64,000 nucleotides of DNA from Rhodanobacteraceae bacterium (GCA_030123585.1 CP126120.1:2481001-2545000); one strand, 5' to 3'; counted from the stretch's first letter, positions 44,338 to 54,072 are shown. Program-made: numbers and translations. The notes: generated by a model from the sequence alone, not told the origin.

Positions 44338-46439
44338 GCCGGTTGCGCAGCCAGCAGCGGCGCGAGCGCCGCGGCCACTTCGCCCGTGTGGCCGATGAAG
44401 GGTGCGTGGCCGCCACCGGTGATGCATGTAAACGCGCCGCCGCATTGCGAAGCGCTCCATCGCATCGCCTGCCACGGAATCAGGCGGTCGCGGCGGCCGG
44501 CGATCCAGGCGCTGGGTTGCACGAGCTCGGGCAGGCGCGCGCGCAGGTCGGTGTGTTCCAGCACGTCCAGTCCTTCCGTCAATGCGCGCACCACGGGCGG
44601 ATGTTCGTTGAAGGTGTCGGCGCGCAGCTTGCGCAGGTCGGCCTGCGCGCAATCGCTGCCCAGCGCTTCCAGCGCCAGGAAACGTTCCAGTGTGCCTTCG
44701 TAGTCGGTTTCGAGGTCACGTCCGAAGTCCTGCAGGATTCCCGGCGACACCGCATGCGGCCAATCCCTCCCCCGCACGAAACGCGGCGACGCGCACAGCA
44801 TCGCGAGCCCTTGCACCTGTTGCGGAAAATCCAGCGCTCCCTGCAACGCGTACAGGCCGCCCAGCGACCAGCCCAGCCAGATCGCCGGCGGCACGCGCGC
44901 GGCAATGGCTTGCGCACACGCCGCGGGCTGCAGCGATACGGCGCAATCGCGCGAGCGGCCGTGGCCGGGCAGATCGACCACGTGCAGCGTGCAGCGCTCG
45001 CGCAAGGCTGCCATCAGCGGCGCGAACACGCCACCGTGCATCGCCCAGCCGTGCAGCAACACGAGTTGCGTGTCGCCGTGGCCTTCGGTGTGGATGTACA
45101 GGTCTGGCATGTCGGCTATCGGCGCTACGCGTTGCAAGAAATTCGTCATTCCGGGGCTGTCCGCGGCATTATCGCGGACAGAACCCGGAATCGGTGTCGC
45201 AGCCCGTACCAACCTTCCAACCAATTGACTCGCGCCATCCATGGCGCTCGCCCTGAGGCCCGCTCCGGAATGACGAGGATGAAGGCGCGAGAGTGCATCC
45301 AGCAGCCGATCCACGTCCGCCTCCTCGTGCGCGGCGGAAAGCGTCACCCGCAGGCGAGCCTTGCCTTGCGGCACCGTGGGCGGACGGATCGCGGTGACGA
45401 GGAACCCTGCGGCTTCCAGTGCGCGCGATGCCGCGATGGTGCGGCCCGCGTCGCCCAGCACGATGGGCTGGATCGCACTGCGCGATTCCAGCAACGGCAA
45501 ATCGAGTTGCGTCGCGCCGTTGCGGAAGCGCGCGATCAGCGCGCGCAATTTGTCGCGGCGCCAGTCTTCTGCGCGCGCAATGCGTACCGCTTCGCTCGCG
45601 GCGGCCGCCAGCGCAGGCGGCAGCGCGGTCGTATAGACGAACGTGCGCGCGAACTGCGTGAGTCCCTCAATCAACGCACGGCTGCCGGCAACGAACGCAC
45701 CCATGCAGCCCAGCGCCTTGCCCAGCGTCGCCATCAAGACGGGCGCTTCGTCTTGCGACAGGCCAGCTTCGTCCACGCTGCCGGCGCCGTGCTGGCCCAG
45801 TACGCCAAGCCCGTGTGCGTCGTCGATCATCAACGTCGCGCTTGCGCACGCACACAAAGCCGATAGTTTGCGCAACGGCGCGATATCGCCATCCATGCTG
45901 AACACGCCATCCGTCGCCAACAACGCAGGCATGTCAGTCGCGCTCGCGAGCTGACGCGCGGCGCCTTCCGCATCGGCGTGCGGGTAGCGCTGCAACGTGG
46001 CGCCGGCGAGTTGCGCTGCGTCCAGCAGGCTGGCGTGGTTCAACTTGTCCTGCACGCACACGCCATCGCGATCCAGCAACGCCTGCATCGCGCCGAGGTT
46101 GGCCAGCCAGCCGGACGAGAACAGCAGCGCCGCCTCGCGTCCGGTCCATTCGCACAGCGCTTCTTCGAGTCGTGCATGTTCGCGCCGGTGCCCGCACACC
46201 AGATGCGCGGCGGTGCTGCCGACGCCACATTCGTTCGCGGCGTCCTGCAGCGCCTTGATGATGCGTGCGTCCTGCGCGAGGCCGAGGTAATCGTTGCTGC
46301 AGAAATTCAGAAGCTCGCGGCCGTCGGTCATGACGCGCACGCCATGCGTCGCATCCACGGTTCGGGCACGGCGCAGCAAGCCCGCGCGTTCGCGCTTCGC
46401 GACGCGTGCGGCCAGCGATTGCAGCAGATCGAGACGCAT
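44334..46439 (-). CDS. bioF: BioF-BioH fusion: 8-amino-7-oxononanoate synthase and pimeloyl-ACP methyl ester esterase
   Basis: One uninterrupted frame of 701 residues from ATG 46439 encodes two enzymes normally separate. The first ~390 residues are BioF, a PLP enzyme: LVCGHRREHARLEEAL, IDDAHGLGVLG, and the PLP Lys in ATLGKALGCMG. The C-terminal ~255 are BioH, with nucleophile GWSLGG, Asp in IAGRRDRLIP and His in GGGHAPFI. The linker is coded by a palindromic element (45144-45275). An in-frame ATG at 45110 (MPDLYIHTEG) looks like the native BioH start, so a separate BioH may also be made. Elsewhere the genes are usually adjacent but separate. Confidence 0.88.
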   Translation of the reverse strand: MRLDLLQSLAARVAKRERAGLLRRARTVDATHGVRVMTDGRELLNFCSNDYLGLAQDARIIKALQDAANECGVGSTAAHLVCGHRREHARLEEALCEWTGREAALLFSSGWLANLGAMQALLDRDGVCVQDKLNHASLLDAAQLAGATLQRYPHADAEGAARQLASATDMPALLATDGVFSMDGDIAPLRKLSALCACASATLMIDDAHGLGVLGQHGAGSVDEAGLSQDEAPVLMATLGKALGCMGAFVAGSRALIEGLTQFARTFVYTTALPPALAAAASEAVRIARAEDWRRDKLRALIARFRNGATQLDLPLLESRSAIQPIVLGDAGRTIAASRALEAAGFLVTAIRPPTVPQGKARLRVTLSAAHEEADVDRLLDALSRLHPRHSGAGLRASAMDGASQLVGRLVRAATPIPGSVRDNAADSPGMTNFLQRVAPIADMPDLYIHTEGHGDTQLVLLHGWAMHGGVFAPLMAALRERCTLHVVDLPGHGRSRDCAVSLQPAACAQAIAARVPPAIWLGWSLGGLYALQGALDFPQQVQGLAMLCASPRFVRGRDWPHAVSPGILQDFGRDLETDYEGTLERFLALEALGSDCAQADLRKLRADTFNEHPPVVRALTEGLDVLEHTDLRARLPELVQPSAWIAGRRDRLIPWQAMRWSASQCGGAFTCITGGGHAPFIGHTGEVAAALAPLLAAQPA
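45144..45275. repeat. Hairpin element within the bioF-bioH linker
   Basis: 132 bp bounded by an 11-base inverted repeat, CGTCATTCCGG and CCGGAATGACG. Inside is a strong nested hairpin: ATTCCGG...CTGTCCGCG-loop-CGCGGACAG...CCGGAAT. It looks like a REP-type mobile palindrome. It is read through in frame and codes for the unconserved BioF-BioH linker. Confidence 0.85.
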
Positions 46440-46443
46440 CACA

Positions 46444-46580
46444 TTGAACCCCTCTCCCTTTGGGAGAGGGGCCGGGGTGAGGGTACGAACTTGCGGAAGA
46501 TTGTCGAGCACATGGCCAACATGGGTGAACGGTTGATTGCGGACCCTCATCCCCGACCCTTCTCCCGGAGGGAGAAGGGA
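46444..46580. repeat. Palindromic repeat family A, between bioB and bioF
   Basis: 137 bp with the same arms as the copy at 39931 (CCCTCTCCC-N3-GGGAGAGGG; TTCTCCC-GGA-GGGAGAA). Read on the reverse strand, its end GGGAGAGGGG lies about a dozen bases before the bioF ATG, so the repeat may serve as the bioF ribosome-binding site. Confidence 0.85.
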
Positions 46581-46587
46581 GAAAAAC

Positions 46588-47622
46588 TCAGGCCGCGTGC
46601 GGGCATGCTTCCGGGATGTCCGCGTGCACCGTACCCGCTTCGTGTGCATCGACATCCACCTGCATCGCATGCAGGTCGAGGCGCCGGAACAGCGCGTGGT
46701 CGTGCTCCACGTCCGGATTGCCGGTGGTCAGCAACTTTTCGCCCATGAAGATCGAACCCGCGCCCGCGAAGAAACACAGCGCCTGCATTTCGTCGCTCAT
46801 CTGCTGGCGGCCGGCCGAGAGGCGCACGATGGATTGCGGCATCACGATGCGCGCGACCGCGATGGTGCGCACGAATTCGAACGGATCGATCTTTTCGGCA
46901 TCGGCCAGCGGCGTGCCCGGCACCGGCACCAACTGGTTGATCGGGACCGACTGCGGATGCTCGGGCAGGTTGGCCAGTGCCTGCAATAGACCTGCGCGTT
47001 GCGTGCGCGTTTCGCCCATCCCGACGATGCCGCCGCAACAGGTTTTCAGTCCCGCCGCGCGGATGTCTTTGAGCGTGTCGAGACGATCCTCGAATTCGCG
47101 GGTGTGGATGATCTCGCCGTAATAATCGGGCGAAGTGTCGAGGTTGTGGTTGTAATAATCGAGTCCGGCCTCTTTCAGTTGCTGCGCGTGACCTTCGCCC
47201 AGCAGGCCCAGCGTCGCACAGGTTTCCAGGCCCAGCGCCTTCACTTCGCGGATCATCGCGGCGACCTTGGGGATGTCGCGGTTCTTCGGCCCGCGCCACG
47301 CGGCGCCCATGCAGAAACGCGATGCGCCGGCGGCCTTGGCCGCGCGCGCGCGTTCCAGCACGTCCTCCACGCCCATCAGTTTTTGCGCTTCGACGCCGGT
47401 GTGGTAACGCTGCGCCTGCGGGCAGTACGCGCAATCCTCGGGGCAACCGCCGGTCTTGATCGACAGCAGCGTCGATACCTGCACCGCGTTCGGGTCGTGA
47501 TGGGCCGCGTGCACCGCGTGCGCACGCGCCAGCAAAGCCATGAACGGCAGGTCGAACAGCGCTTCGATTTCCGGCAACGTCCAATCATGTCGGACCGACG
47601 TAGCGTGATGCGTTCCGTCCAT
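46588..47622 (-). CDS. bioB: Biotin synthase
   Basis: 344 residues. The radical-SAM cluster CPEDCAYC (Cys-x3-Cys-x2-Cys) lies near residue 60. Conserved blocks [27 protein letters not shown] and SAGRQQMSD follow, as in BioB across bacteria; the second Fe-S ligands (CATLG and CCGG cysteines, Arg in VRLSAGR) are present. It inserts sulfur into dethiobiotin. First gene of the biotin run, divergent from comF with a 49-bp gap. Confidence 0.95.
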   Translation of the reverse strand: MDGTHHATSVRHDWTLPEIEALFDLPFMALLARAHAVHAAHHDPNAVQVSTLLSIKTGGCPEDCAYCPQAQRYHTGVEAQKLMGVEDVLERARAAKAAGASRFCMGAAWRGPKNRDIPKVAAMIREVKALGLETCATLGLLGEGHAQQLKEAGLDYYNHNLDTSPDYYGEIIHTREFEDRLDTLKDIRAAGLKTCCGGIVGMGETRTQRAGLLQALANLPEHPQSVPINQLVPVPGTPLADAEKIDPFEFVRTIAVARIVMPQSIVRLSAGRQQMSDEMQALCFFAGAGSIFMGEKLLTTGNPDVEHDHALFRRLDLHAMQVDVDAHEAGTVHADIPEACPHAA

Positions 47623-47671
47623 TGCGGCGACTCCGCGTTACAGTGAATGCAAAGTTTCACGGGCCGGGGAG

Positions 47672-48394
47672 ATGCCTGTCAACTTGAAAGCTTCCAGTCT
47701 GGTTGACGTAGCGCTGGATGCGCTGTTGCCCTCGCACTGCCTGTTGTGCGGCGCGCGGGGTCAGGGCGCGCTGAGTTTGTGCGCCGCATGCGAGGCGGAA
47801 ATGCCGCGCAACACGATGTGTTGCGCGCGTTGTGCGTTGCCGTTGGAGGCGCCGGCACCGTTGTGCGGACGTTGCGTGAAGCGTGAAGCGCCCTGGGACG
47901 CGGCGTGGGCGCCGTTCCGCTACGAGTGGCCGCTGGCGCAACTGGAATCGCGCTTCAAGTTCGGCGGCGATCTCGCGGCCGGGCGCACGCTGTCGTTGCT
48001 GTGGATGGCAGCGTCGGTGTCGCCAGTCGGATTGCCGCAGGCAATCGTGCCGGTGCCGCTGCATCGTTCGCGCTTGCGCAAGCGTGGTTACAACCAGGCG
48101 CTGGAACTTGCGAAACCGCTGGCGAAACACCTCGGGATTCCGTTGCTGCGTGACGCGTTGCGCCGCACCCGCGCGACCAACGCGCAGACCGAGCTGACTG
48201 CCGTGCAACGCCGCCGCAACGTGCGTGGCGCGTTCGTTGCGAATCTTGATGGCAAGGCGCCACCACACGTCGCGGTGCTCGACGACGTGTTCACCACCGG
48301 CGCGACCCTGGCCGAATGCGCGCGCGTGCTGAAGCGCGCCGGGGTGCAGCGCGTGGATGTGTGGGCGCTGGCGCGCGCGTCGGCGCGCCTGTAG
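47672..48394 (+). CDS. comF: ComF-family phosphoribosyltransferase-like protein
   Basis: 240 residues. An N-terminal zinc-finger-like part has CLLCGARG, CAAC, CCARC and CGRC pairs; the C-terminal phosphoribosyltransferase fold ends with the PRPP loop VAVLDDVFTTGATLAE. Relatives act in DNA uptake and transformation (ComF/GntX). The final codons are CTG TAG, where TAG lies in a GTAG-REP element. Gene position next to bioB is common in Xanthomonadaceae. Confidence 0.92.
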   Translation: MPVNLKASSLVDVALDALLPSHCLLCGARGQGALSLCAACEAEMPRNTMCCARCALPLEAPAPLCGRCVKREAPWDAAWAPFRYEWPLAQLESRFKFGGDLAAGRTLSLLWMAASVSPVGLPQAIVPVPLHRSRLRKRGYNQALELAKPLAKHLGIPLLRDALRRTRATNAQTELTAVQRRRNVRGAFVANLDGKAPPHVAVLDDVFTTGATLAECARVLKRAGVQRVDVWALARASARL

Positions 48395-48458
48395 GAGCGG
48401 CGGGAGCCGCGACCGCGTTTCGATCCGGAAAACAAATCGGACCTTCCGGCCCTCCTAC
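48391..48458. repeat. GTAG-REP pair between comF and ubiA
   Basis: Two facing REP elements with GTAG ends: GTAGGAGCGGCGGGAGCCGCGAC at the left, as a hairpin head, and the inverted partner CCTTCCGGCCCTCCTAC at the right. The TAG of each GTAG is the stop codon of the flanking gene (comF 48392-48394; ubiA 48455-48457 on the reverse strand). The pair is the reverse complement of the one at 54069-54142. Confidence 0.88.
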
Positions 48459-49417
48459 TTGATCGCCAGTGCGACGACCATCCCCAGCCAGATCACGCCG
48501 CCCACCCAGTTGTTGTTGCGGAACGCGGCGAAGCAGGCTTCGCGCTGGCGCCAGCGCATGTTCCACAGTTGCCATGCGAACAGCAGCAGCGCCACGCCGA
48601 GTCCGGCGAGGAACGGCCAATCGAGTTGCGCGCGCTGTCCGACCAGCAGCAGCGTGAACAGCATCGTCGCCATCAGGATCCCGAGGATCGGCAAGTCGGC
48701 GTCGCCGAACAGGATCGCGGTGGACTTGGCGCCGGCGCGGATGTCGTCGTCGCGATCGACCATCGCATATTCGGTGTCGTAGATGGTCGAGAACAACACG
48801 TTGGCGAGGAACAGCAGCCAGGCGACCGGCGGCACGCCGTTGGTGATCGCGGCGAAGGCCATCGGGATGCCCCAGCCAAACGCCGCGCCCAGCACCACCT
48901 GCGGCAGTTGCGTCCAGCGTTTGGAGAACGGATACAGCGCGGCCAACGCGGCGCCGATGAACGAGAGGTAGATCGTCAGCCGGTTGGTGAACAGCAGCAC
49001 CAGCGCGAAGCCGATCAGCGACAGCACCACGAAGCACGCCACCGCTTCCCACGGCTTGACGCGCCCCGCCGCCAGCGGCCGGCCGGCGGTACGCGCGACC
49101 TGCGGATCGAGCTTGCGGTCGGCGAAGTCGTTCATCGCGCAGCCTGCCGCGCGCATCACGAACACACCGAACGTGAACACGATGAGGTACTTCCATTGCG
49201 GCAGCGCGCTGTCGCCGGCGAGCCACAGCGCCCACCACGTCGGCCAAAGCAGCAGCAGCGCGCCGATCGGACGATCCATCCGCACCAGCACCAAGAGATC
49301 GCGCGTCTTGTTGTGCCAGCCGACCGGCAGTGCGCGCAGCAGGAATTCGATGGTGCGGGTCGAGCGCGGCGAGGCGTCGGCCGGGCGCGACGTGTCGGGT
49401 GCGGGCGGCGCTTGCAT
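48455..49417 (-). CDS. ubiA: 4-hydroxybenzoate polyprenyltransferase
   Basis: 320 residues from ATG 49417; an upstream ATG at 49513 would give 352. Eight or so transmembrane helices, with the two Asp-rich prenyl-diphosphate sites: NDFADRKLD near 113 and DTEYAMVDRDDD near 236. MDRPIGALLLLWPTWWALW at the N-terminus is diagnostic of UbiA. It attaches the polyprenyl tail to 4-hydroxybenzoate in ubiquinone synthesis. A very long frame extending to 51292 is an antisense artefact over the permease gene. Its TAG stop lies in the REP pair at 48391. Confidence 0.9.
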   Translation of the reverse strand: MQAPPAPDTSRPADASPRSTRTIEFLLRALPVGWHNKTRDLLVLVRMDRPIGALLLLWPTWWALWLAGDSALPQWKYLIVFTFGVFVMRAAGCAMNDFADRKLDPQVARTAGRPLAAGRVKPWEAVACFVVLSLIGFALVLLFTNRLTIYLSFIGAALAALYPFSKRWTQLPQVVLGAAFGWGIPMAFAAITNGVPPVAWLLFLANVLFSTIYDTEYAMVDRDDDIRAGAKSTAILFGDADLPILGILMATMLFTLLLVGQRAQLDWPFLAGLGVALLLFAWQLWNMRWRQREACFAAFRNNNWVGGVIWLGMVVALAIK

Positions 49418-49744
49418 GTCCACGCCGCGCGCATCGAACAGCGGCAGTTCCGGCTGTTCGATTGGGCGGTTTGTGCGGAGAACCTTGCGGCTGGCGATGT
49501 GCTTGCGGGGCATGCAGGGCAGTGTTGGAGGAGTACGTCGAGAGAGGACGACGAAGATACACGCCATCGATGGACAGCTTCGTGACGGGTCGACGGTCGA
49601 GGCGCGCCAGATTGTCGCGCAGCCGGCGGCCGGCTCCAACCCGGAGCATGGCTTGATCGAGGCGATCAACCCGGACCATCGGCACGGCCCAAACGATGGC
49701 GGCGCGGTTATGCTCGCCCGATTCCGGGGCAAGGGGCAGACACG
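49418..49744. other. Divergent intergenic region, ubiA / APC permease
   Basis: About 327 bp, or 231 if ubiA starts at 49513. No gene or RNA recognised. It must hold both promoters. Two halves differ in composition, but no clear operator stands out. Confidence 0.3.
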
Positions 49745-51235
49745 ATGAGCCTGATCCAGCAACTCACCCGCCACAAGACGGTCGAGCAGTTGCAGGCCGA
49801 AGCCGGCAGCCGCGGCGAGTTCCGCCGCGTGCTGGGCGTGTGGCAACTTACCGCGATCGGCATCGGGGCAATCATCGGCGTCGGCATCTTCGTGCTGGCG
49901 GGCCAGCAGGCCGCGGTGAACGCCGGACCCGCGGTCGTGGTCAGCTTCCTTGTGGCCGGCATCGGCAGCGCCTGCGCGGCGCTGGCCTATGCCGAGTTCT
50001 CCGGGATGATCCCGGTCACCGGCAGCGCCTACACGTACGGTTATGCGGTGCTGGGCGAATTGCTGGCATGGATCATCGGCTGGGATCTGATCCTGGAATA
50101 CGCGCTGATCGTCGCGGTGGTCGCGATCGGCTGGTCGGGTTACGTGCAGGCCTTGCTCGCGCAACTGTTCGGCGTGCACCTGCCGGTGTGGTTGCAGGGC
50201 GCGTACGATCCCGCCAACCCGCATTCGGGCAAGCTGTTCGACGTGATCGCGGCGGCGATTTCGCTGGTGATCGCGTGGATGCTCACCATCAGGACCGAGT
50301 GGGGTGCGCGTCTCAACACCGTGATCGTCGCGATCAAGGTGCTCGGCGTGGCGCTGGTGATCGTGGCCGGCGCGTTCTACGTCAACCCCGCGAACTGGCA
50401 TCCATTCGTGCCGCCGGCCGTGACCGGCGCGGACGGCGTCTCGCACTTCGGCTGGGCCGGCGTGCTGGCGGCGTCCAGCATCGTGTTCTTCGCCTGCTTC
50501 GGCTACGACACGCTGACCACCGCCGCCGAGGAAGCGAAAAATCCGCAGCGCGACCTGCCGCGCGCGGTGCTGTTGTCGCTGGCGATCTCGATGGCGCTGT
50601 ATATCGCGGTGTCGCTGGTGCTGACCGGAATGGTGCCGTATCCGCAACTGAACTCCGCCGCGCCGGTGGACGCCGCGTTCAAGGCGCTGCACCTCGACTG
50701 GGTGCGCGGCATCATCAACGTCGCCGCGGTGGCGGGACTGACCAGCGTGCTGTTCGCGTTCATGCTGGGCGCGGCGCGCATCTGGTTCGCGCTGTCGCGC
50801 GACGGCCTGCTGCCGGGCTGGTTCGCGCACGTGCACCCGCGCCACGGCACGCCACACCGGCCCACCGCGATCCTCGGCATCTTCAGCGCGCTGGTCGCGG
50901 GGTTCCTGCCGATCGGCGAAGTGGCTGAACTCGTCAACATCGGCACGCTGTCGGCGTTCATCGTGATCTGCCTGTCGGTGCTGATCCTGCGCGTGCGCCG
51001 GCCGGACGTGCAACGCGGCTTCCGTTCGCCCGTGCTGTGGCTGGTGGCGCCGGTCGGGATGCTGTTCTCGCTGTTCCTGATCATCGGCTGGCCGTGGGTG
51101 ACCAATGGCCAGTTCCACATGATCGGCGGGCTGGCGCGGATCACCATCGATCGCTTCATCGTGTGGCTGATCATCGGGCTCGCCGTGTATTTCGGCTACA
51201 GCATCCGGCACAGCCGACTGGCGCGCGAGGAATGA
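49745..51235 (+). CDS. APC-superfamily amino-acid permease
   Basis: 496 residues with about 12 transmembrane helices. The first helix block IGIGAIIGVGIFVLAG is the APC substrate-binding unwound segment, and FACFGYDTLTTAAEEAKNP is the conserved sixth-helix region of cationic-amino-acid-transporter relatives. It probably imports amino acids by proton symport. The substrate is not predictable. Starts just after the UbiA divergent gap and has a clear Shine-Dalgarno-like GGGGCAAGGGG. Confidence 0.9.
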   Translation: MSLIQQLTRHKTVEQLQAEAGSRGEFRRVLGVWQLTAIGIGAIIGVGIFVLAGQQAAVNAGPAVVVSFLVAGIGSACAALAYAEFSGMIPVTGSAYTYGYAVLGELLAWIIGWDLILEYALIVAVVAIGWSGYVQALLAQLFGVHLPVWLQGAYDPANPHSGKLFDVIAAAISLVIAWMLTIRTEWGARLNTVIVAIKVLGVALVIVAGAFYVNPANWHPFVPPAVTGADGVSHFGWAGVLAASSIVFFACFGYDTLTTAAEEAKNPQRDLPRAVLLSLAISMALYIAVSLVLTGMVPYPQLNSAAPVDAAFKALHLDWVRGIINVAAVAGLTSVLFAFMLGAARIWFALSRDGLLPGWFAHVHPRHGTPHRPTAILGIFSALVAGFLPIGEVAELVNIGTLSAFIVICLSVLILRVRRPDVQRGFRSPVLWLVAPVGMLFSLFLIIGWPWVTNGQFHMIGGLARITIDRFIVWLIIGLAVYFGYSIRHSRLAREE

Positions 51236-51339
51236 ACGGCTTGCGTTGACAGGGTGGCGCCACCATCTGGAACACCACGATGCGGCGTGCATGCGGAGCC
51301 GTGTCGAGGCAATCCATTTCCACTGAGGCGCGTCCCACC

Positions 51340-52041
51340 ATGATTGATTTGTACTACTGGCCGACTCCCAACGGCCACAAGATCACGCTGTTCCTTGAAG
51401 AAGCCGGTCTGCCGTACACCATCAAGCCCGTCGACATCGGCAAGGGCGACCAGTTCAAGCCGGACTACCTCGCGATCTCGCCCAACAACAAGATGCCCGC
51501 GATCGTCGATCACGATCCGGTCGGCGGCGGCGCACCGCTCAGCGTGTTCGAGTCCGGCGCGATCCTGGTGTACCTCGCGGGCAAGACCGGCAAGTTCATT
51601 CCCGCAGACGCGCGCGGCAGGATCGCGTGCCTCGAATGGCTGTTCTGGCAGGTGGGCGGACTCGGACCACTGACCGGCCAGTACGGGCATTTCCACGTGT
51701 ATGCGCCGGAAAAGATTCCGTACGCGATGGAACGCTACCGCAAGGAAGCCGAGCGCCTGCTCGACGTGCTGGATCGCAGGCTGCGCGGGCTCAAGTTCAT
51801 CACCGGCGACGACTACACCATCGCCGACATGGCCTGCTATCCGTGGATCGATCCGTACTCCAAGGCTCCGCTGGACCTGCAACCCTTCGCCGAAGTGCGC
51901 CGCTGGCACGAGGCGATTGCCGCGCGACCGGCGACGCAACGTGCCTATGCGCGCGAACACGAGGTGGATCGGGATGCGGGCCAGCCGATGAGCGATGAAG
52001 AGAAGAAGATCTTGTTTGGGCAGGGCGCACGAAGGGGATAA
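51340..52041 (+). CDS. Glutathione S-transferase family protein (YfcG/YghU-like)
   Basis: 233 residues from ATG 51340 (MIDLYYWPTPNGHKITLFLEE). The N-terminal thioredoxin fold has the YfcG-type start WPTPNGHK, and SPNNKMPAIVDH supplies the cis-Pro; ESGAILVYLA binds glutathione. The C-terminal helical domain ends in GDDYTIADMACYPW. Nu-class members are glutathione-dependent disulfide reductases. It stands alone between the permease and the M61 peptidase. Confidence 0.9.
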   Translation: MIDLYYWPTPNGHKITLFLEEAGLPYTIKPVDIGKGDQFKPDYLAISPNNKMPAIVDHDPVGGGAPLSVFESGAILVYLAGKTGKFIPADARGRIACLEWLFWQVGGLGPLTGQYGHFHVYAPEKIPYAMERYRKEAERLLDVLDRRLRGLKFITGDDYTIADMACYPWIDPYSKAPLDLQPFAEVRRWHEAIAARPATQRAYAREHEVDRDAGQPMSDEEKKILFGQGARRG

Positions 52042-52128
52042 TTTGCGGCTGACTGTGCCATCCGGCCTATGCGCGCCGTGACGCGAGGTGCTACGTTCGA
52101 TGGATCGTCACCCTCGCGGAGCCCTCGC

Positions 52129-54072
52129 ATGTTCTTCTTGCATCGTGGTTCGGTGCTGCCGGCACGTCTTGTCGTGCCGTTCGTTTTCGGTCTGGCCGGC
52201 CTCGCGTGCTCGGGCACGGCCCTTGCCGATGCCGCCGACGCGCACATCGCGCCTCCGCAGGACACGCCGTATGCCGGCACGATCAGGATCGCCGTCGATG
52301 CCAGCGATACCAGCCAGGGCATCTTCCGCGTGCACGAAACGATTCCGGTGCAGGCGGGCGAGCTGACGCTGCTGTATCCGAAGTGGATTCCGGGCAACCA
52401 TTCGCCGACCGGACCGATCGACAAGCTCGCCGGCTTGACCATCACCGCCGGCGGCAAGCGGCTCGAGTGGACCCGCGACAAGTACGACGTGTATGCGTTC
52501 AAGGTCGATGTGCCGCAGGGCGTGACGGACATCGACGTGAAATTCCAGTATCTGTCCGCGCGTGATCGCGGCGAAGGCCCGGTCGAAATGACGGGCGACA
52601 TGCTGGACCTGGTGTGGAGCAAGGTATCGCTGTATCCCGCGGGCCACTACACGCGCGACATCACCTTCGCGCCCAGCGTGACGCTGCCGGCGGGCTGGCA
52701 ATTCGGCAGCGCATTGGAGAAAGCGTCGCAGTCGGGCGACACCACCACGTTCAAGCCGACCACCTACAACACGCTGGTCGATTCGCCGATATACGCGGGG
52801 CGTCATTTCAAGCGCCTCGACCTCGCGCCGGGCGCCAAGGCGCCGGTGCACATGGACATCGTGGCCGATGCGCCCAAAGACATGGAAGTCACGCCGCAGC
52901 AGTTGCAGGGCCTGCGCAATGTCGTGACGCAGACGCTCAAGCTGTTCGACTCGTACCACTACGACCACTACGACTTCCTGTTCTCGTTGTCCGACAACCT
53001 GAGCGGCAAGGGCTTGGAGCACCACCAGTCCAGCGAGGACGGCGCGCGCGCCGACTTCTTCACCAAGTGGAAGGACAATTGGCCGACCGTCGGCGGCCTG
53101 CTGGCGCACGAATACACGCATTCGTGGAACGGCAAGTTCCGTCGCCCGGCGGATCTGTGGACGCCGAACTTCAACGTGCCGATGGGCGACTCGCTGCTGT
53201 GGGTGTACGAAGGCGGCACCCAGTACTGGGGTTTCGTACTCGCCGCGCGTTCCGGGTTGTGGACGCCCGAACAGTTCCGCCAGGCGATTGCGACGGTTGC
53301 CGGCGCCTACGACCGCGACCGTCCCGGTTTCCAGTGGCGCACGCTGGAAGACACCACCAACGATCCCACCATCGCGCAGCGCGCGCCGCGACCGTACAGC
53401 AGCTGGCAGATGGGCGAGGAGTACTACAGCGCCGGCCAATTGATGTGGCTGGCGGCCGATGCAAAGATCCGCGCATTGACGCACGGCCAGAAATCGCTGG
53501 ACACCTTCGCAAAAAATTTCTTCGGCGTGGATGACGGCAGCTTCGTCACCAAAACGTACACCTACGAAGACGTCGTCAACGCCCTCAACGGCGTCGTGAA
53601 ATACGACTGGACCGGGTTCCTGCACCGCTATCTCGATGAACTCAATCCGCCGCTGGCCAGCGGGATCGAAGACACCGGCTGGAAGCTGGTCTACACCGAC
53701 CAGCCCAACGACTACGAGAAACTGATTTCGAAGCGTTACCACGGCGACATCGGTGCGGTATTCAGCATCGGCCTGCAGATCGGCAAGGACGGCAAGATCG
53801 GCGACGTGCGCTGGAACGGCCCGGCGTTCAAGGCCGGCATCGGCTCCGGCGAAACGCTGGTCGCGGTGAACGGGCAGGCTTACAGTTCCGACGTGCTGCA
53901 GGATGCGGTGAAAGCCGCCAAGGACAGCAGCGCGCCGATCGAGCTGCTGCTGAAATACCAGGACAAGTACAAGACCGTGCCGGTCGATTACCACGGCGGC
54001 TTGCAATATCCGCATCTGGAGCGGATCAAGGGCGTGCCGGATTATTTGTCGCAGATCATCAAGGCCAAGTAG
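52129..54072 (+). CDS. M61 family metallopeptidase with PDZ domain
   Basis: 647 residues from ATG 52129, with CGGAG upstream. Signal peptide MFFLHRGSVL...ALA. The zinc motif HEYTHSWNG (HExxH form) lies near residue 326 and the third ligand Glu in WVYEGGTQYWG near 360, as in M61 glycyl aminopeptidases. A C-terminal PDZ domain is seen around 565-620 (VRWNGPAFKAGIGSGETLVAVNG). It is exported and removes glycine or alanine from peptides. The final TAG stop lies in a GTAG-REP pair. Confidence 0.92.
   Translation: MFFLHRGSVLPARLVVPFVFGLAGLACSGTALADAADAHIAPPQDTPYAGTIRIAVDASDTSQGIFRVHETIPVQAGELTLLYPKWIPGNHSPTGPIDKLAGLTITAGGKRLEWTRDKYDVYAFKVDVPQGVTDIDVKFQYLSARDRGEGPVEMTGDMLDLVWSKVSLYPAGHYTRDITFAPSVTLPAGWQFGSALEKASQSGDTTTFKPTTYNTLVDSPIYAGRHFKRLDLAPGAKAPVHMDIVADAPKDMEVTPQQLQGLRNVVTQTLKLFDSYHYDHYDFLFSLSDNLSGKGLEHHQSSEDGARADFFTKWKDNWPTVGGLLAHEYTHSWNGKFRRPADLWTPNFNVPMGDSLLWVYEGGTQYWGFVLAARSGLWTPEQFRQAIATVAGAYDRDRPGFQWRTLEDTTNDPTIAQRAPRPYSSWQMGEEYYSAGQLMWLAADAKIRALTHGQKSLDTFAKNFFGVDDGSFVTKTYTYEDVVNALNGVVKYDWTGFLHRYLDELNPPLASGIEDTGWKLVYTDQPNDYEKLISKRYHGDIGAVFSIGLQIGKDGKIGDVRWNGPAFKAGIGSGETLVAVNGQAYSSDVLQDAVKAAKDSSAPIELLLKYQDKYKTVPVDYHGGLQYPHLERIKGVPDYLSQIIKAK

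Noticed and set aside
49418..51292. Long N-terminal extension of ubiA to 51292
   Set aside because: The extension is antisense to the APC permease gene and lacks membrane segments; UbiA proteins are about 290-320 residues.
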